Source: Neobacillus niacini NBRC 15566
GTDB taxonomy: Bacteria; Bacillota; Bacilli; Bacillales; Cytobacillaceae
Assembly: GCF_001591505.1 (NCBI RefSeq)
Contig: NZ_BCVA01000024.1
Location: forward strand, 22,187 to 86,186
Reading direction: 5' to 3'
Length of the DNA: 64,000 nucleotides
Below, in pieces: positions 34,951 through 43,228 of the stretch (positions within the stretch are counted from its first letter, which is position 1; every line of letters begins with the position of its first letter). A program made the position numbers and the translations under genes. The notes beneath the pieces are model-generated. The model was not told the DNA's origin. It saw only the letters and a program-made list of their open reading frames with translations, and searched no databases.

Positions 34951-34981
34951 ACGCTTGGAGACATTTCCAGGCGTTTTTTTT
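34951..34981 (+). terminator. Intrinsic terminator after the SleB-like gene
   Basis: ACGCTTGGA pairs with TTCCAGGCGT-type bases (9-bp stem with one G-T pair), followed by a run of eight T. Confidence 0.88.
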
Positions 34982-35120
34982 ATGTTATTGATCGGAACAA
35001 CAATCTCAAGTATATAGTTTAATCAATCCATTTTAAATAAACCTACATCATAGGATAGTAAGTATAAGCGCAAAATAGCTTTGTCAGCCAAATTACTAAT
35101 ATAAAGAAAGAGGTTTAAGA

Positions 35121-35978
35121 ATGGATCAAGAGATTTCTTATGGCAGTGATTATAAATTTATCCCCGCAACTTCAATAGCCAGTGGTATTGGCATAGAGGT
35201 CCTGCCCGATTTATATAGCCACACCATCCAAATTGTAAATATCTGTTTAGTCGGAAATCCCGAAGCAAAGAATTTTGTTTTAGTTGACGCTGGAATGCCT
35301 GAATCAGCTAACGAGATTATTTCTGTAACGGAAGATCGTTTCGGTGCTAATAGCCGGCCGCAAGCCATTATTTTAACACATGGTCATTTTGATCATGTAG
35401 GAGCCATTATTGAATTAGTCAAGTATTGGAATGTCCCTGTATATGCACATGAATTAGAATTTCCTTTTTTGACTGGAAAAATGAGTTATCCAGAGCCAGA
35501 CCCTACTGTAGAAGGCGGTTTGGTTGCTAAAATGTCGCCGATGTTTCCCAATGAACCAATTAATTTAGGGAATCATATTCAATTCCTTCCTTCTGATGGA
35601 AGTGTGCCGCACTTGTCGGGATACCGCTGGATACATACTCCGGGGCATAGTCCCGGACATGTGTCACTATTTAGGGATCAAGATCGTTCTCTGATAGCGG
35701 GAGATGCATTTATTACAGTTAAACAAGATTCACTTTATAAGGTTCTTACACAAGAAATGGAAGTAAATGGACCACCAAGATATCTTACAACCGATTGGCA
35801 AGCTGCTTGGGAATCGGTTAGAAAATTGGAGGCACTGCAGCCAACCACGGCTGTAACTGGCCATGGAATTCCATTATCAGGTGAAATGCTGGCTAATGGT
35901 CTGAAAAAGTTAGTTAATGACTTTGAGCAAATTGCTATTCCAGACTATGGTAAGTACGTTAATAAAAATAAACATTAG
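35121..35978 (+). CDS. Metallo-beta-lactamase-fold hydrolase
   Basis: This 285-residue enzyme has all MBL metal motifs: THGHFDHVGA (H-x-H-x-D-H), HTPGHSPGHVSLF, the bridging aspartate in IAGDAFITV and a last histidine in VTGHGIPLSG. It binds two metal ions and hydrolyses an ester, thioester or lactone. The family includes glyoxalase II-like and quorum-quenching lactonases, and the substrate cannot be told. AAAGAGG lies before the ATG. It stands alone between terminators. Confidence 0.88.
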   Translation: MDQEISYGSDYKFIPATSIASGIGIEVLPDLYSHTIQIVNICLVGNPEAKNFVLVDAGMPESANEIISVTEDRFGANSRPQAIILTHGHFDHVGAIIELVKYWNVPVYAHELEFPFLTGKMSYPEPDPTVEGGLVAKMSPMFPNEPINLGNHIQFLPSDGSVPHLSGYRWIHTPGHSPGHVSLFRDQDRSLIAGDAFITVKQDSLYKVLTQEMEVNGPPRYLTTDWQAAWESVRKLEALQPTTAVTGHGIPLSGEMLANGLKKLVNDFEQIAIPDYGKYVNKNKH

Positions 35979-35997
35979 ATAGGTTGAATAGCTTCAG

Positions 35998-36030
35998 AAA
36001 GCCGATTATCACATGGAGATAATCGGCTTT
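35998..36030 (+). terminator. Terminator after the MBL hydrolase gene
   Basis: A perfect 13-bp stem AAAGCCGATTATC/GATAATCGGCTTT has a 7-base loop. The T-tract is short, so termination strength is uncertain. Confidence 0.75.
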
Positions 36031-36145
36031 AACTGTTCCTTTCTATAAAAAGAAATTAAGCCGTATTTTAGAATCCTCTTTAAAAACAACTCTTTACTGT
36101 GTTACGATAACGAAATAAAGTGGACTGGAAAAGAGGGTGGGTTAA

Positions 36146-37285
36146 GTGATAAAAACAATCTTATTTGACGTTGATGGAGTCTTATTAAGTGAAGAGCATT
36201 ATTTTGACGCCTCTGCACTAACCGTATGGGAATTGTTAATAAGTAATAATTATTTGGCATTGGCACCTGAGAAATTTAAAACAGATTATAGTAAAGCAGA
36301 GATTAAGAGTATTCGGGAGACTGTATTCGGAAAGCATGATGAAGTTCTAAAGCTCATGAAGTCAAGGGGGCTCAATGCGAATTGGGATATGATTTATTTG
36401 TCTTTTGGCCATCAACTAATCCATCTCTTATCTCAAATAAAGGAAAAAGAAAATAGCAGCATCAACAACTGGCTGCAGGAACCCATCACAAGAGAAGTGC
36501 TGCTTGATATAGGCAGGGTATTACGTAATTATCCAGTTAATCAAGATTTCGATCTATTTGTATCTGATTTTGGAGAATCAAAGGAAACAAAGCAAGAATT
36601 GTTCAATTATCTTAATCAATTAGCGGAAGAGAGACTCGGGGTTCAAACAGAAATCTTTAGCGGAATCAATGCACTTTGGTCAGTATGTGAGCATGTCAGT
36701 CAAGAATGGTATGTTGGCGATGAGAATGTAGAAAAATCCACTGGCAAACCTTCTGTTCAATTAGGAAAGAAAGGCTTTTTAGCGAATGAAACCACATTGG
36801 CTGCTAAAACAGAGATAGAAGCACTCTTTTCATTCCTAAAAGATTCTGGAGTAAAAATAGGAATTGGAACGGGGAGACCTGAGCTTGAAACCATTCAACC
36901 CTTTCACCACTTAAACTGGCTAAAATATTTTGATATCAATCATATTGTCACTGCAGATGATGTGCTCAAAGCAGAAAAGGGATTAAACGAAAGACGGTCA
37001 CTCTCAAAACCAGATCCATTTACGTACATTATGGGGCTAAAAGGAAGAAATACTTCAGTAGAGGATTGTTTGCGTACTACTTTGCCAATATCAAATGGAG
37101 AAGAGGTATTAGTTGTCGGGGATTCACTGGCGGACTTGCTGGCTGCACAAAAAATGGAATGTCAATTTGCTGCAGTGTTAACTGGATTATCAGGAAAAGA
37201 CGCAAGAAGTGACTTTGAAAAGCACGCTGCAGACTATATTCTCGATACAGTGCTTGATGTGAGAGAAATAATCGAGAAAAACTAA
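36146..37285 (+). CDS. HAD-superfamily hydrolase, large form
   Basis: This 379-residue protein starts with GTG after GAGGGTGG. Motif I is TILFDVDGVLLSEE (D-x-D), motif II GIGTGRPELE, motif III the lysine in SLSKPDPFTY, and motif IV VVGDSLADLLAAQ. An unusually long cap/insert of ~200 residues separates motifs I and II, compared with the ordinary ~220-residue phosphatases. It is likely a phosphatase of unknown substrate. It is monocistronic and closed by a strong terminator. Confidence 0.85.
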   Translation: MIKTILFDVDGVLLSEEHYFDASALTVWELLISNNYLALAPEKFKTDYSKAEIKSIRETVFGKHDEVLKLMKSRGLNANWDMIYLSFGHQLIHLLSQIKEKENSSINNWLQEPITREVLLDIGRVLRNYPVNQDFDLFVSDFGESKETKQELFNYLNQLAEERLGVQTEIFSGINALWSVCEHVSQEWYVGDENVEKSTGKPSVQLGKKGFLANETTLAAKTEIEALFSFLKDSGVKIGIGTGRPELETIQPFHHLNWLKYFDINHIVTADDVLKAEKGLNERRSLSKPDPFTYIMGLKGRNTSVEDCLRTTLPISNGEEVLVVGDSLADLLAAQKMECQFAAVLTGLSGKDARSDFEKHAADYILDTVLDVREIIEKN

Positions 37286-37314
37286 GAGGGATTGCCGAGC
37301 AATCCCTCTTAGTT
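37280..37314 (+). terminator. Strong terminator after the HAD gene
   Basis: A perfect 16-bp stem AACTAAGAGGGATTGC/GCAATCCCTCTTAGTT has a 3-base loop and overlaps the stop codon. No long T-run follows. Confidence 0.8.
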
Positions 37315-37386
37315 CGTATCTGATGGTTGATCGGATTGCAACTGAAAAATAAACGAAACTTATTTTTAGCTCAAGCGAGAGAGATT

Positions 37387-37560
37387 AGCCCCAATTCGTT
37401 ACCTTTTACCCGCCTTTCCAGTTAGAAAGGGCACGAATAGCCTCTATTCGTTACCGTATATCCGTATTTCCAGATAGAACGGGCATGAATAATAGCCCCA
37501 AGCGTTACCGGTTTCCCGCCTTTCTAGTTAGAACGAGCACAAATAGCTCGTAGAATAAAC
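37387..37560. repeat. Tandem imperfect ~53-bp repeat, three copies plus partial fourth
   Basis: Copies begin with AGCC at 37387, 37439 and 37493 and share the order CGTTACC, CCGCCTTTCCAGTTAGAA and GGGCACGAATAG, with point differences. A partial fourth begins near 37545 (AGCTCGTAG). Each copy can form a small hairpin (for example CCTTTC/GAAAGG in copy 1, CCGT/ACGG in copy 2). No ORF covers it. It fills the 310-base gap between the HAD and serA genes. It resembles dispersed intergenic repeats of Bacillaceae but its family is not identified. Confidence 0.75.
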
Positions 37561-37579
37561 CTCGAGAATTAACCATCAA

Positions 37580-37612
37580 ATATTAAAGACCAAATCCATA
37601 ACAGATTTGGCC
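37580..37612 (-). terminator. Probable terminator of serA
   Basis: On the minus strand GGCCAAATC pairs with GATTTGGTC (one G-U) around a 7-base loop, followed by TTTAATA. It starts 13 bases after the serA stop. Confidence 0.65.
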
Positions 37613-37624
37613 AGCATCAATTAG

Positions 37625-39259
37625 TTATTTAACCTTTTCAAGCTCCTGCTTTCCTGGATAAAAGGAATCTACATTCGCTAACTCCAGTGATTGAGCTTCG
37701 TTTAAACCATTAATAAGTGTAAGGGCTTTGATAACCTCCGGAGTAATCTGCTTATCAAGTGTTAAGACCATGATTGCTTCTCCGCCAACAGCTGTTCTGC
37801 CTACTTGCATCGTTCCGATATTAATTTGATAATCCCCAAGAAGAGATCCAACCTTACCAATCATACCAGGCACGTCCTGATGTTTTACAAGTAAGAGATG
37901 GCTTTCAGGTCTTACATCAATGCGATAGTCATTAATTTTTACGATTCTAGCACCATAGCCATTTAATACGGTTGCTCCGATTTTGGCTGTTTCCAATCCT
38001 TTTGTAATGGAGAGTTCCATATAATTGGCGAAACCTTTATTCGTAGCATTTTTTTGCACATTATAGGAAACACCTTGCTCCTTTAAAAGATGAAGAGCAT
38101 TAATTAAATTAACCGAGTCACTTAAATGATGGGATAAAACACCTTTAATCATGGTTCGTGTTAATAGTTCTGTATCTTCTTCAATTAAATCTCCATAATA
38201 ATTAATTTCAATTTTAGAAGGAGCATGCTTTAATAGTTGAACCACTAGCTGCCCCACTTGTTCTCCAAGCAGTAAGTATGGCTGCATTTTTTGCTGCGTT
38301 TCACCTGACATCTGCGGCATATTCACAGCATTGCGGATGGATTGTGTTTCAAGAATTTCAATAATTTCTTCACTGACCTCTTGAGCTACTTTCTCTTGTG
38401 CTTCTACAGTGGAAGCTCCTAAATGCGGGGTAACAATAATATTGGGATTGTCCAGCAATTCTGGATCGGCAACAGGTTCCTTTTCAAAAACGTCGAGTGC
38501 GGCACCTGCAACCTGGCCAGTTCGAATCGCCCTAACTAAAGCCTTTTCATCAATAATTCCACCTCTGGCGACATTGATAAATCGTACTCCCCTTTTTGTC
38601 TTGCTTAAGTATTCGTCGTTGACTAAACCTTTTGTATCATTTGTAAGTGGTGTATGAATGGTTATGAAATCCGACTCGCGTGCGATTAAATCGAGGCTTG
38701 CCTTTTTCATTCCAAGTTTCTCAGCTCTTTCCTCTGTTAAATAGGGGTCATATCCCAAGATATTCATCCCAAAGCTCTTAGCACGCTTTGCGACTTCGGT
38801 TCCGATTTTACCCATACCAATGACACCAAGAGTTTTTTTGTATAATTCTACTCCCTTAAAAGAATTTCGATCCCATTCTCCGCCAACAGTCTTTTTGTGG
38901 GCTTGCGGAATCATTCTCGCCATAGAGAGCATCATCGCTAATGTGTGTTCTGTAGCGGCAATCGTGTTGGCACCAGGAGCATTTATGACGATAATTCCTT
39001 TCCCAGTAGCAGCATTCACATCGATATTATCTACACCTACACCCGCTCTAGCAATTACCTTAAGTCTGTCAGCATATTGAAGCAGTTCTGATGTAACCTT
39101 CGTTTGACTGCGGACAATTAAAGCCTCGTAATCTCCAATAATATCCTTTAGCTCTTCAAACTTTAAAGTAGGCTGGCGCTCTACAATAAAATTAGGGTGG
39201 TCAAACAAACTCTTTAAACCAGAATCACTAATACCATCGGTTACTAGTACCTTAAACAT
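37625..39259 (-). CDS. serA: D-3-phosphoglycerate dehydrogenase
   Basis: This 544-residue enzyme opens serine biosynthesis, oxidising 3-phosphoglycerate with NAD. It has a substrate-binding domain (~1-95, 290-315), a nucleotide domain with GVIGMGKIGTEVAKRAKSFG, and catalytic Arg in NVARGGIID. Glu lies in FEKEPVADPEL and His in TPHLGAST. An intervening regulatory domain (~320-450) and a C-terminal ACT domain (~470-540, LLLVKHQDVPGMIGKVG) follow, the long form usual in Bacillus. It is preceded by a T-box leader and divergent from hom. Confidence 0.95.
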   Translation of the reverse strand: MFKVLVTDGISDSGLKSLFDHPNFIVERQPTLKFEELKDIIGDYEALIVRSQTKVTSELLQYADRLKVIARAGVGVDNIDVNAATGKGIIVINAPGANTIAATEHTLAMMLSMARMIPQAHKKTVGGEWDRNSFKGVELYKKTLGVIGMGKIGTEVAKRAKSFGMNILGYDPYLTEERAEKLGMKKASLDLIARESDFITIHTPLTNDTKGLVNDEYLSKTKRGVRFINVARGGIIDEKALVRAIRTGQVAGAALDVFEKEPVADPELLDNPNIIVTPHLGASTVEAQEKVAQEVSEEIIEILETQSIRNAVNMPQMSGETQQKMQPYLLLGEQVGQLVVQLLKHAPSKIEINYYGDLIEEDTELLTRTMIKGVLSHHLSDSVNLINALHLLKEQGVSYNVQKNATNKGFANYMELSITKGLETAKIGATVLNGYGARIVKINDYRIDVRPESHLLLVKHQDVPGMIGKVGSLLGDYQINIGTMQVGRTAVGGEAIMVLTLDKQITPEVIKALTLINGLNEAQSLELANVDSFYPGKQELEKVK

Positions 39260-39303
39260 CTTTTAACTCATCCTCTCGTATTTCTAATTTTTTTTAAAAA
39301 AAT

Positions 39304-39348
39304 AAAAAGTCCCTCATAACAGGACAGAGTTGTCTTGTTATGAGGGAC
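39304..39348 (-). terminator. T-box-controlled terminator
   Basis: A long stem (18 bp, one G-U pair) with a short loop is followed by five T on the minus strand, 45 bases before the serA start. Confidence 0.9.
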
Positions 39349-39545
39349 GTGATCAACGTGGTGCCACCCTCTTTTGCTGCAAATCGTTATGCAGCCTCCA
39401 TAGGTTAACGGGGGATCCCGGGCATTCCTACTAAAATTTCAGTCTGCCAGTTCAGAAGGGCTGGGCAAGTTTAAGAAATTGCACCGGTTCACAGCTGCCA
39501 CCGGCTCTCTGAAGCATTCTCTTAATGCCGTCTTCATCATTACAT
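39304..39545 (-). promoter_or_regulatory. T-box riboswitch upstream of serA
   Basis: The minus strand carries the T-box sequence AGGGTGGCACCACG (39370-39357), upstream stem I elements with the AGAGAG bulge and GGTGG...GAACCGG distal loop. An 18-bp terminator (39309-39348) with a T-run follows: GTCCCTCATAACAAGACA pairs with TGTCCTGTTATGAGGGAC. Uncharged tRNA would stabilise the antiterminator and allow serA expression. I could not fix the specifier codon by eye; serine is expected from the gene. Confidence 0.93.
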
Positions 39546-39718
39546 TTAATTTAGATTACCTGAATTTAAAGAATATTCTACATGGATACCTTTGCGATTG
39601 TAAAGGGTAAAATAAATAATTTTTTGAGTATTCAAATTAAAAAATTTTTTGAAAAAAGGAAGACCAATACTAGCATGGAGGTAAGCGATTACATTGAATT
39701 TTTAAAAAAATTAGTCTA

Positions 39719-39747
39719 TTGTAAATATATTAAGAGAATAATATAAT
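39719..39747 (+). promoter_or_regulatory. Promoter of hom-thrB
   Basis: TTGTAA (39719-39724), a 17-base spacer and a perfect TATAAT (39742-39747) lie 57 bases before the hom start. No riboswitch or leader terminator was seen in the 39546-39804 gap. Confidence 0.7.
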
Positions 39748-39804
39748 GTCTACTATATAAAGACAATTGTGCGTATGCGATAGACAGATCAGGAGGGACT
39801 ATTT

Positions 39805-41100
39805 ATGAAAGCAATCCAAATTGGGTTACTCGGTTTAGGAACAGTTGGTTCAGGGGTTGTAAAAATTATCAAAAATCACCAAGATAAATTAATGCACCAG
39901 GTTGGTTGTCCTGTTGTCATCAAAAAAATCCTGGTCCAAAATATACATAAAGAAAGACCGGCTGAAGTGGATCCAGCGTTGTTAACATCTACCCCATCTG
40001 ATATCCTGCATGATCCTGAGATAGATGTTGTGATTGAAGTAATGGGCGGAGTCAACGAAACAAAGGATTATTTGCTTGGTGCACTCCGTCAAGGCAAGCA
40101 TGTTGTAACAGCAAACAAAGATTTAATGGCTCTTCATGGATCAGAATTGTTGTCTGTTGCTTCTGAAAATGGCTGTGATTTATTTTATGAAGCCAGTGTA
40201 GCCGGTGGTATTCCAATCTTAAGAGGTTTAGTTGATGGTCTTGCTTCTGATCGTATTACCCAAATGATGGGGATTGTAAATGGAACCACTAATTATATTT
40301 TAACAAAAATGACCCAAGATGGTAGTGCATATGAAGATGTTCTTAAAGAAGCCCAAGGGCTTGGGTTCGCGGAGTCCGATCCAACTTCCGATGTAGAAGG
40401 ATTGGATGCGGCCCGAAAAATGACAATATTAGCCACTTTAGGCTTTTCGATGCATATAGATCTTGATGATGTAAAGGTATCTGGAATATCTACTGTAACA
40501 GAAGAAGATCTTCGGTATGGAAAACAGTTAGGCTATACAATGAAACTGTTAGGATACGCTCACCGAGAAGGGGAAAAAGTAGAGGTAAGTGTTCAACCTA
40601 CCTTCTTGTCCGACAACCATCCATTGGCTTCGGTTCAAAACGAGTATAACGCTGTTTATGTGTACGGCGAGGCTGTTGGTGAAACCATGTTTTATGGACC
40701 AGGTGCAGGAAGCCTGCCAACTGCAACGGCAGTGGTCTCAGATTTAGTAGGAGTAATGAAAAATCTACGACTTGGAGTAAATGGACGCAGTGCGGTTACA
40801 CCACAGTTCCCTAAGCGCTTAAAGGATGATAATGAAAAGTACTCTAAATACTTCTTACGAATCCATGTACAGGATGAGGTGGGTGTATTTGCTGAACTTA
40901 CTTCCATTTTTGCGAAATACGGTGTCAGCTTTGAAAAAATATTACAGCTTCCAGTAAAGAAAAACGAAACATCTGAAATTGTCTTGGTTACACATAAAGC
41001 GTCACTTACAAATTATGATGCCATCCTGTATGAATTAAACGATTTACAAGCGGTAAAAGAAATAAAAAGTGCGTATAGAGTAGTGAGAAAATCATTATGA
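39805..41100 (+). CDS. hom: Homoserine dehydrogenase
   Basis: This 431-residue NAD(P)-dependent enzyme reduces aspartate semialdehyde to homoserine, the shared precursor of threonine and methionine. The N-terminus has GLLGLGTVGSGVVKI. The catalytic domain shows VVTANKDLMALHG, YEASVAGGIPILR, GIVNGTTNYILTKM and GFAESDPTSDVEGLDAARK. A C-terminal ACT domain (~350-427, YFLRIHVQDEVGVFAELTSIF) suggests feedback by threonine. AGGAGGG precedes the ATG. thrB follows after 30 bases; thrC, usually between them in Bacillus, is absent. Confidence 0.96.
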   Translation: MKAIQIGLLGLGTVGSGVVKIIKNHQDKLMHQVGCPVVIKKILVQNIHKERPAEVDPALLTSTPSDILHDPEIDVVIEVMGGVNETKDYLLGALRQGKHVVTANKDLMALHGSELLSVASENGCDLFYEASVAGGIPILRGLVDGLASDRITQMMGIVNGTTNYILTKMTQDGSAYEDVLKEAQGLGFAESDPTSDVEGLDAARKMTILATLGFSMHIDLDDVKVSGISTVTEEDLRYGKQLGYTMKLLGYAHREGEKVEVSVQPTFLSDNHPLASVQNEYNAVYVYGEAVGETMFYGPGAGSLPTATAVVSDLVGVMKNLRLGVNGRSAVTPQFPKRLKDDNEKYSKYFLRIHVQDEVGVFAELTSIFAKYGVSFEKILQLPVKKNETSEIVLVTHKASLTNYDAILYELNDLQAVKEIKSAYRVVRKSL

Positions 41101-41130
41101 GATGGCCGGGTTTAAAGGAGTTGTCATACA

Positions 41131-42054
41131 ATGACTCAAAATAATGATAAGTTTATTATTACAGTTCCAGCAAGCTCTGCAAATCTTGGCCCTGGCTTTG
41201 ATTCAATCGGTGTTGCCCTGAATCTATATTTAACTTTAGAAGTAGAGAAAAGTGAAAAATGGGAATGTAATTCCACATCAGAGGAGTTAAAGGATCTCCC
41301 GGCAGATGAACAGAATTTTATCTGCCAAATTGCCTTACAAACAGCAGCGAAATATGGCAGAGATTTACACCCGTGTAAAATAAAAGTTGAAAGTGATATT
41401 CCGTTGGCACGCGGACTTGGTTCAAGTGCTTCAGCTATTATTGCAGGCATTGAGCTTGCTGATTATGTTGGTGAGTTAGGGTTAACAAAAGAAGAAAAGT
41501 TATTACTCTCCACAGAAATAGAGGGTCATCCAGATAACGTTGGGGCATCATTATATGGAGGCCTTATCATTGGCTGTTATCAGCAAGGCCAGGTGGATGT
41601 TCTTCCTATCGCATCTATTTCGTTTGAAATGGTTGCTGTAATTCCGAGAGAAAGCTTATTAACGAAAGATTCCCGTGGTGTCTTACCAACAGAATTTTCG
41701 TATTCAAATACTATTCAAGCTTCCTCTACTGCCAATGTTTTAGTTGCAGCACTTCTTAGTCAAAACTGGGAGATGGCAGGTAAAATGATGGAAATGGACC
41801 TATTCCACCAGCCTTATCGGAAACCGTTGATTCCTTTTTACAATGCTGTTGAAGATTTTGCTAAATCTGAGGGTGCATTTGGTGTTGCCTTAAGTGGTGC
41901 TGGTCCAACCGTTTTATGTTTTTGTGAAGAAGGAAAAGGACGATTACTGAAGCAATCCATTCAATCAAAGTTTCCTGACATGACAGCTAAACTGCTTAGT
42001 ATCGACTATACAGGCAGCAACATTACTAAAGTGAATAATTGTGCAACTAATTAG
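41131..42054 (+). CDS. thrB: Homoserine kinase
   Basis: This 307-residue GHMP kinase phosphorylates homoserine. Motifs are VPASSANLGPGFDSIG near the N-terminus, the phosphate-binding PLARGLGSSASAI (~93-105) and the third GHMP motif GVALSGAGPTVLCF. AAAGGAG lies before the ATG. It is second gene of the hom-thrB unit and ends at a terminator overlapping its stop. The product goes to threonine synthase, whose gene is not in this window. Confidence 0.95.
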   Translation: MTQNNDKFIITVPASSANLGPGFDSIGVALNLYLTLEVEKSEKWECNSTSEELKDLPADEQNFICQIALQTAAKYGRDLHPCKIKVESDIPLARGLGSSASAIIAGIELADYVGELGLTKEEKLLLSTEIEGHPDNVGASLYGGLIIGCYQQGQVDVLPIASISFEMVAVIPRESLLTKDSRGVLPTEFSYSNTIQASSTANVLVAALLSQNWEMAGKMMEMDLFHQPYRKPLIPFYNAVEDFAKSEGAFGVALSGAGPTVLCFCEEGKGRLLKQSIQSKFPDMTAKLLSIDYTGSNITKVNNCATN

Positions 42055-42082
42055 GGCCGAAATAGAATCGGCCCTTTATTTT
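42053..42082 (+). terminator. Terminator of hom-thrB
   Basis: AGGGCCGA/TCGGCCCT stem (8 bp) with a 7-base loop, followed by TTTATTTT; also placed where it could serve the convergent small gene. Confidence 0.88.
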
Positions 42083-42093
42083 CGTAATAAATA

Positions 42094-42237
42094 CTACCCT
42101 TTTACCCCTTGCAGCCACTCCTGATAACATTCATGACAAAGGATCTCATCTCTTTCAGTACTAGAACGAAAAAATGTAACATAATGATGTTGTTTTTCCT
42201 CGATTTCATTTACACAATAGAAACATTTGTCCTGCAT
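42094..42237 (-). CDS. 47-residue zinc-ribbon-like small protein
   Basis: An open frame of 48 codons on the minus strand starts at ATG 42237 after a very strong AAAGGAGGAAGG site and stops at TAG 42096-42094. It encodes MQDKCFYCVNEIEEKQHHYV... and later ILCHECYQEWLQGVKG: two C-x-x-C pairs about 25 residues apart, the geometry of a zinc ribbon. It looks like a small conserved Bacillaceae protein with a treble-clef or knuckle fold, but I do not recognise a named family. It lies convergent to thrB and divergent from the SDR gene. It is too short for usual ORF cut-offs. Confidence 0.75.
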   Translation of the reverse strand: MQDKCFYCVNEIEEKQHHYVTFFRSSTERDEILCHECYQEWLQGVKG

Positions 42238-42381
42238 AATTCCTTCCTCCTTTTCTTAGAGGTTTTCTTATTTTTTCTTGAAATTTATTTTTATTACGTA
42301 GAAAAAATTTCCACATTATTTTCAAGTAAACTGCGAAATAAGTTAAACTACAGTTAAAAGTGATTGAAGAGGTGGTTTCTA

Positions 42382-43131
42382 ATGAGTTTTAAAAATAAGG
42401 TAGTAATTGTAACTGGTGCAGCAAAAGGGATTGGCAGAGTCATCGCAGCTGCTTATGCTGAAAAAGGGGCAAAGGTTTTGTTGGCAGATGTGGATGAAAC
42501 TGCTGGAAAACAGTCGGAAGTGGAACTTAAACAAATGGGAACTGAAGTACTTTACGTGAAAACAGACGTTAGGAAAGAAAATGATATTATTCACCTAATG
42601 AAAACTGCAAAAAACACATTCGGTGGGTTAGATGTCCTAATTAATAATGCTGGTAAAGGGTTATTTAAATCGTTGTATGATGTGACGGTTGAAGAATGGG
42701 ATGATATCATCCAAACCAATTTGAGAAGTGTTTTCCTATGTTCACGGGAGGCAGCGAGGTATATGCGTGAAAATCAAGAGGGGGGAGCCATTGTAAACAT
42801 TGCTTCGACGCGGGCACTCATGTCTGAACCAAACTCAGAGGGATATGCAGCTACTAAGGGAGGAATTGTTGGTATCACGCATGCTCTAGCCTCATCTCTT
42901 AGCGATGATTTAATAACCGTAAATGCGATTTCACCTGGTTGGATTCACACAGGGGACTACTCAGAATTAACAGACATTGATCATAATCAGCATTTTTCTA
43001 AACGCGTTGGGAAGCCCGATGATATTGCAAGAGCATGTATGTATTTAACAGCAAGAGAAAATAATTTTGTAACGGGGATTAATCTAGTCGTTGATGGCGG
43101 TATGACGAAAAAAATGATTTATGAAGAATAA
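42382..43131 (+). CDS. Short-chain dehydrogenase/reductase
   Basis: This 249-residue classical SDR has VVIVTGAAKGIGRVIA (T-G-x3-G-x-G), VLINNAGKG, the catalytic serine in NIASTRALMS and the Y-x-x-x-K motif in GYAATKGG. It has NAISPGWIHTGDY at the product side and ends in NLVVDGGMTKKM, all typical of FabG-like or glucose-dehydrogenase-like enzymes. The catalytic Ser-Tyr-Lys are present. The start is ATG 42382 with GAGGTGG seven bases upstream. Its substrate is unknown; it lies directly before the large regulator and may belong to the pathway at 46616-55753. Confidence 0.9.
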   Translation: MSFKNKVVIVTGAAKGIGRVIAAAYAEKGAKVLLADVDETAGKQSEVELKQMGTEVLYVKTDVRKENDIIHLMKTAKNTFGGLDVLINNAGKGLFKSLYDVTVEEWDDIIQTNLRSVFLCSREAARYMRENQEGGAIVNIASTRALMSEPNSEGYAATKGGIVGITHALASSLSDDLITVNAISPGWIHTGDYSELTDIDHNQHFSKRVGKPDDIARACMYLTARENNFVTGINLVVDGGMTKKMIYEE

Positions 43132-43228
43132 GATTTCTTGGCTATTAAAAAACCTAGTTCTGCCACGGAGCTTTATTATATGATAAAATAGTGTAAAAAT
43201 TGGAAATATTAGAAAGGAGGATAAATAA

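Noticed and set aside
37387..37560. CRISPR array
   Set aside because: Copies are directly adjacent and imperfect over the whole unit, with no unique spacers and no cas genes.
39676..39747. 23-residue frame MEVSDYIEFLKKLVYCKYIK before hom
   Set aside because: It runs through the hom -35 and -10 elements, so it would lie mostly upstream of the transcript start.
42109..42357. Plus-strand 82-codon hydrophobic frame
   Set aside because: It lies antisense over the 47-residue zinc-ribbon gene, which has a strong ribosome site and paired cysteines; the plus frame has neither.
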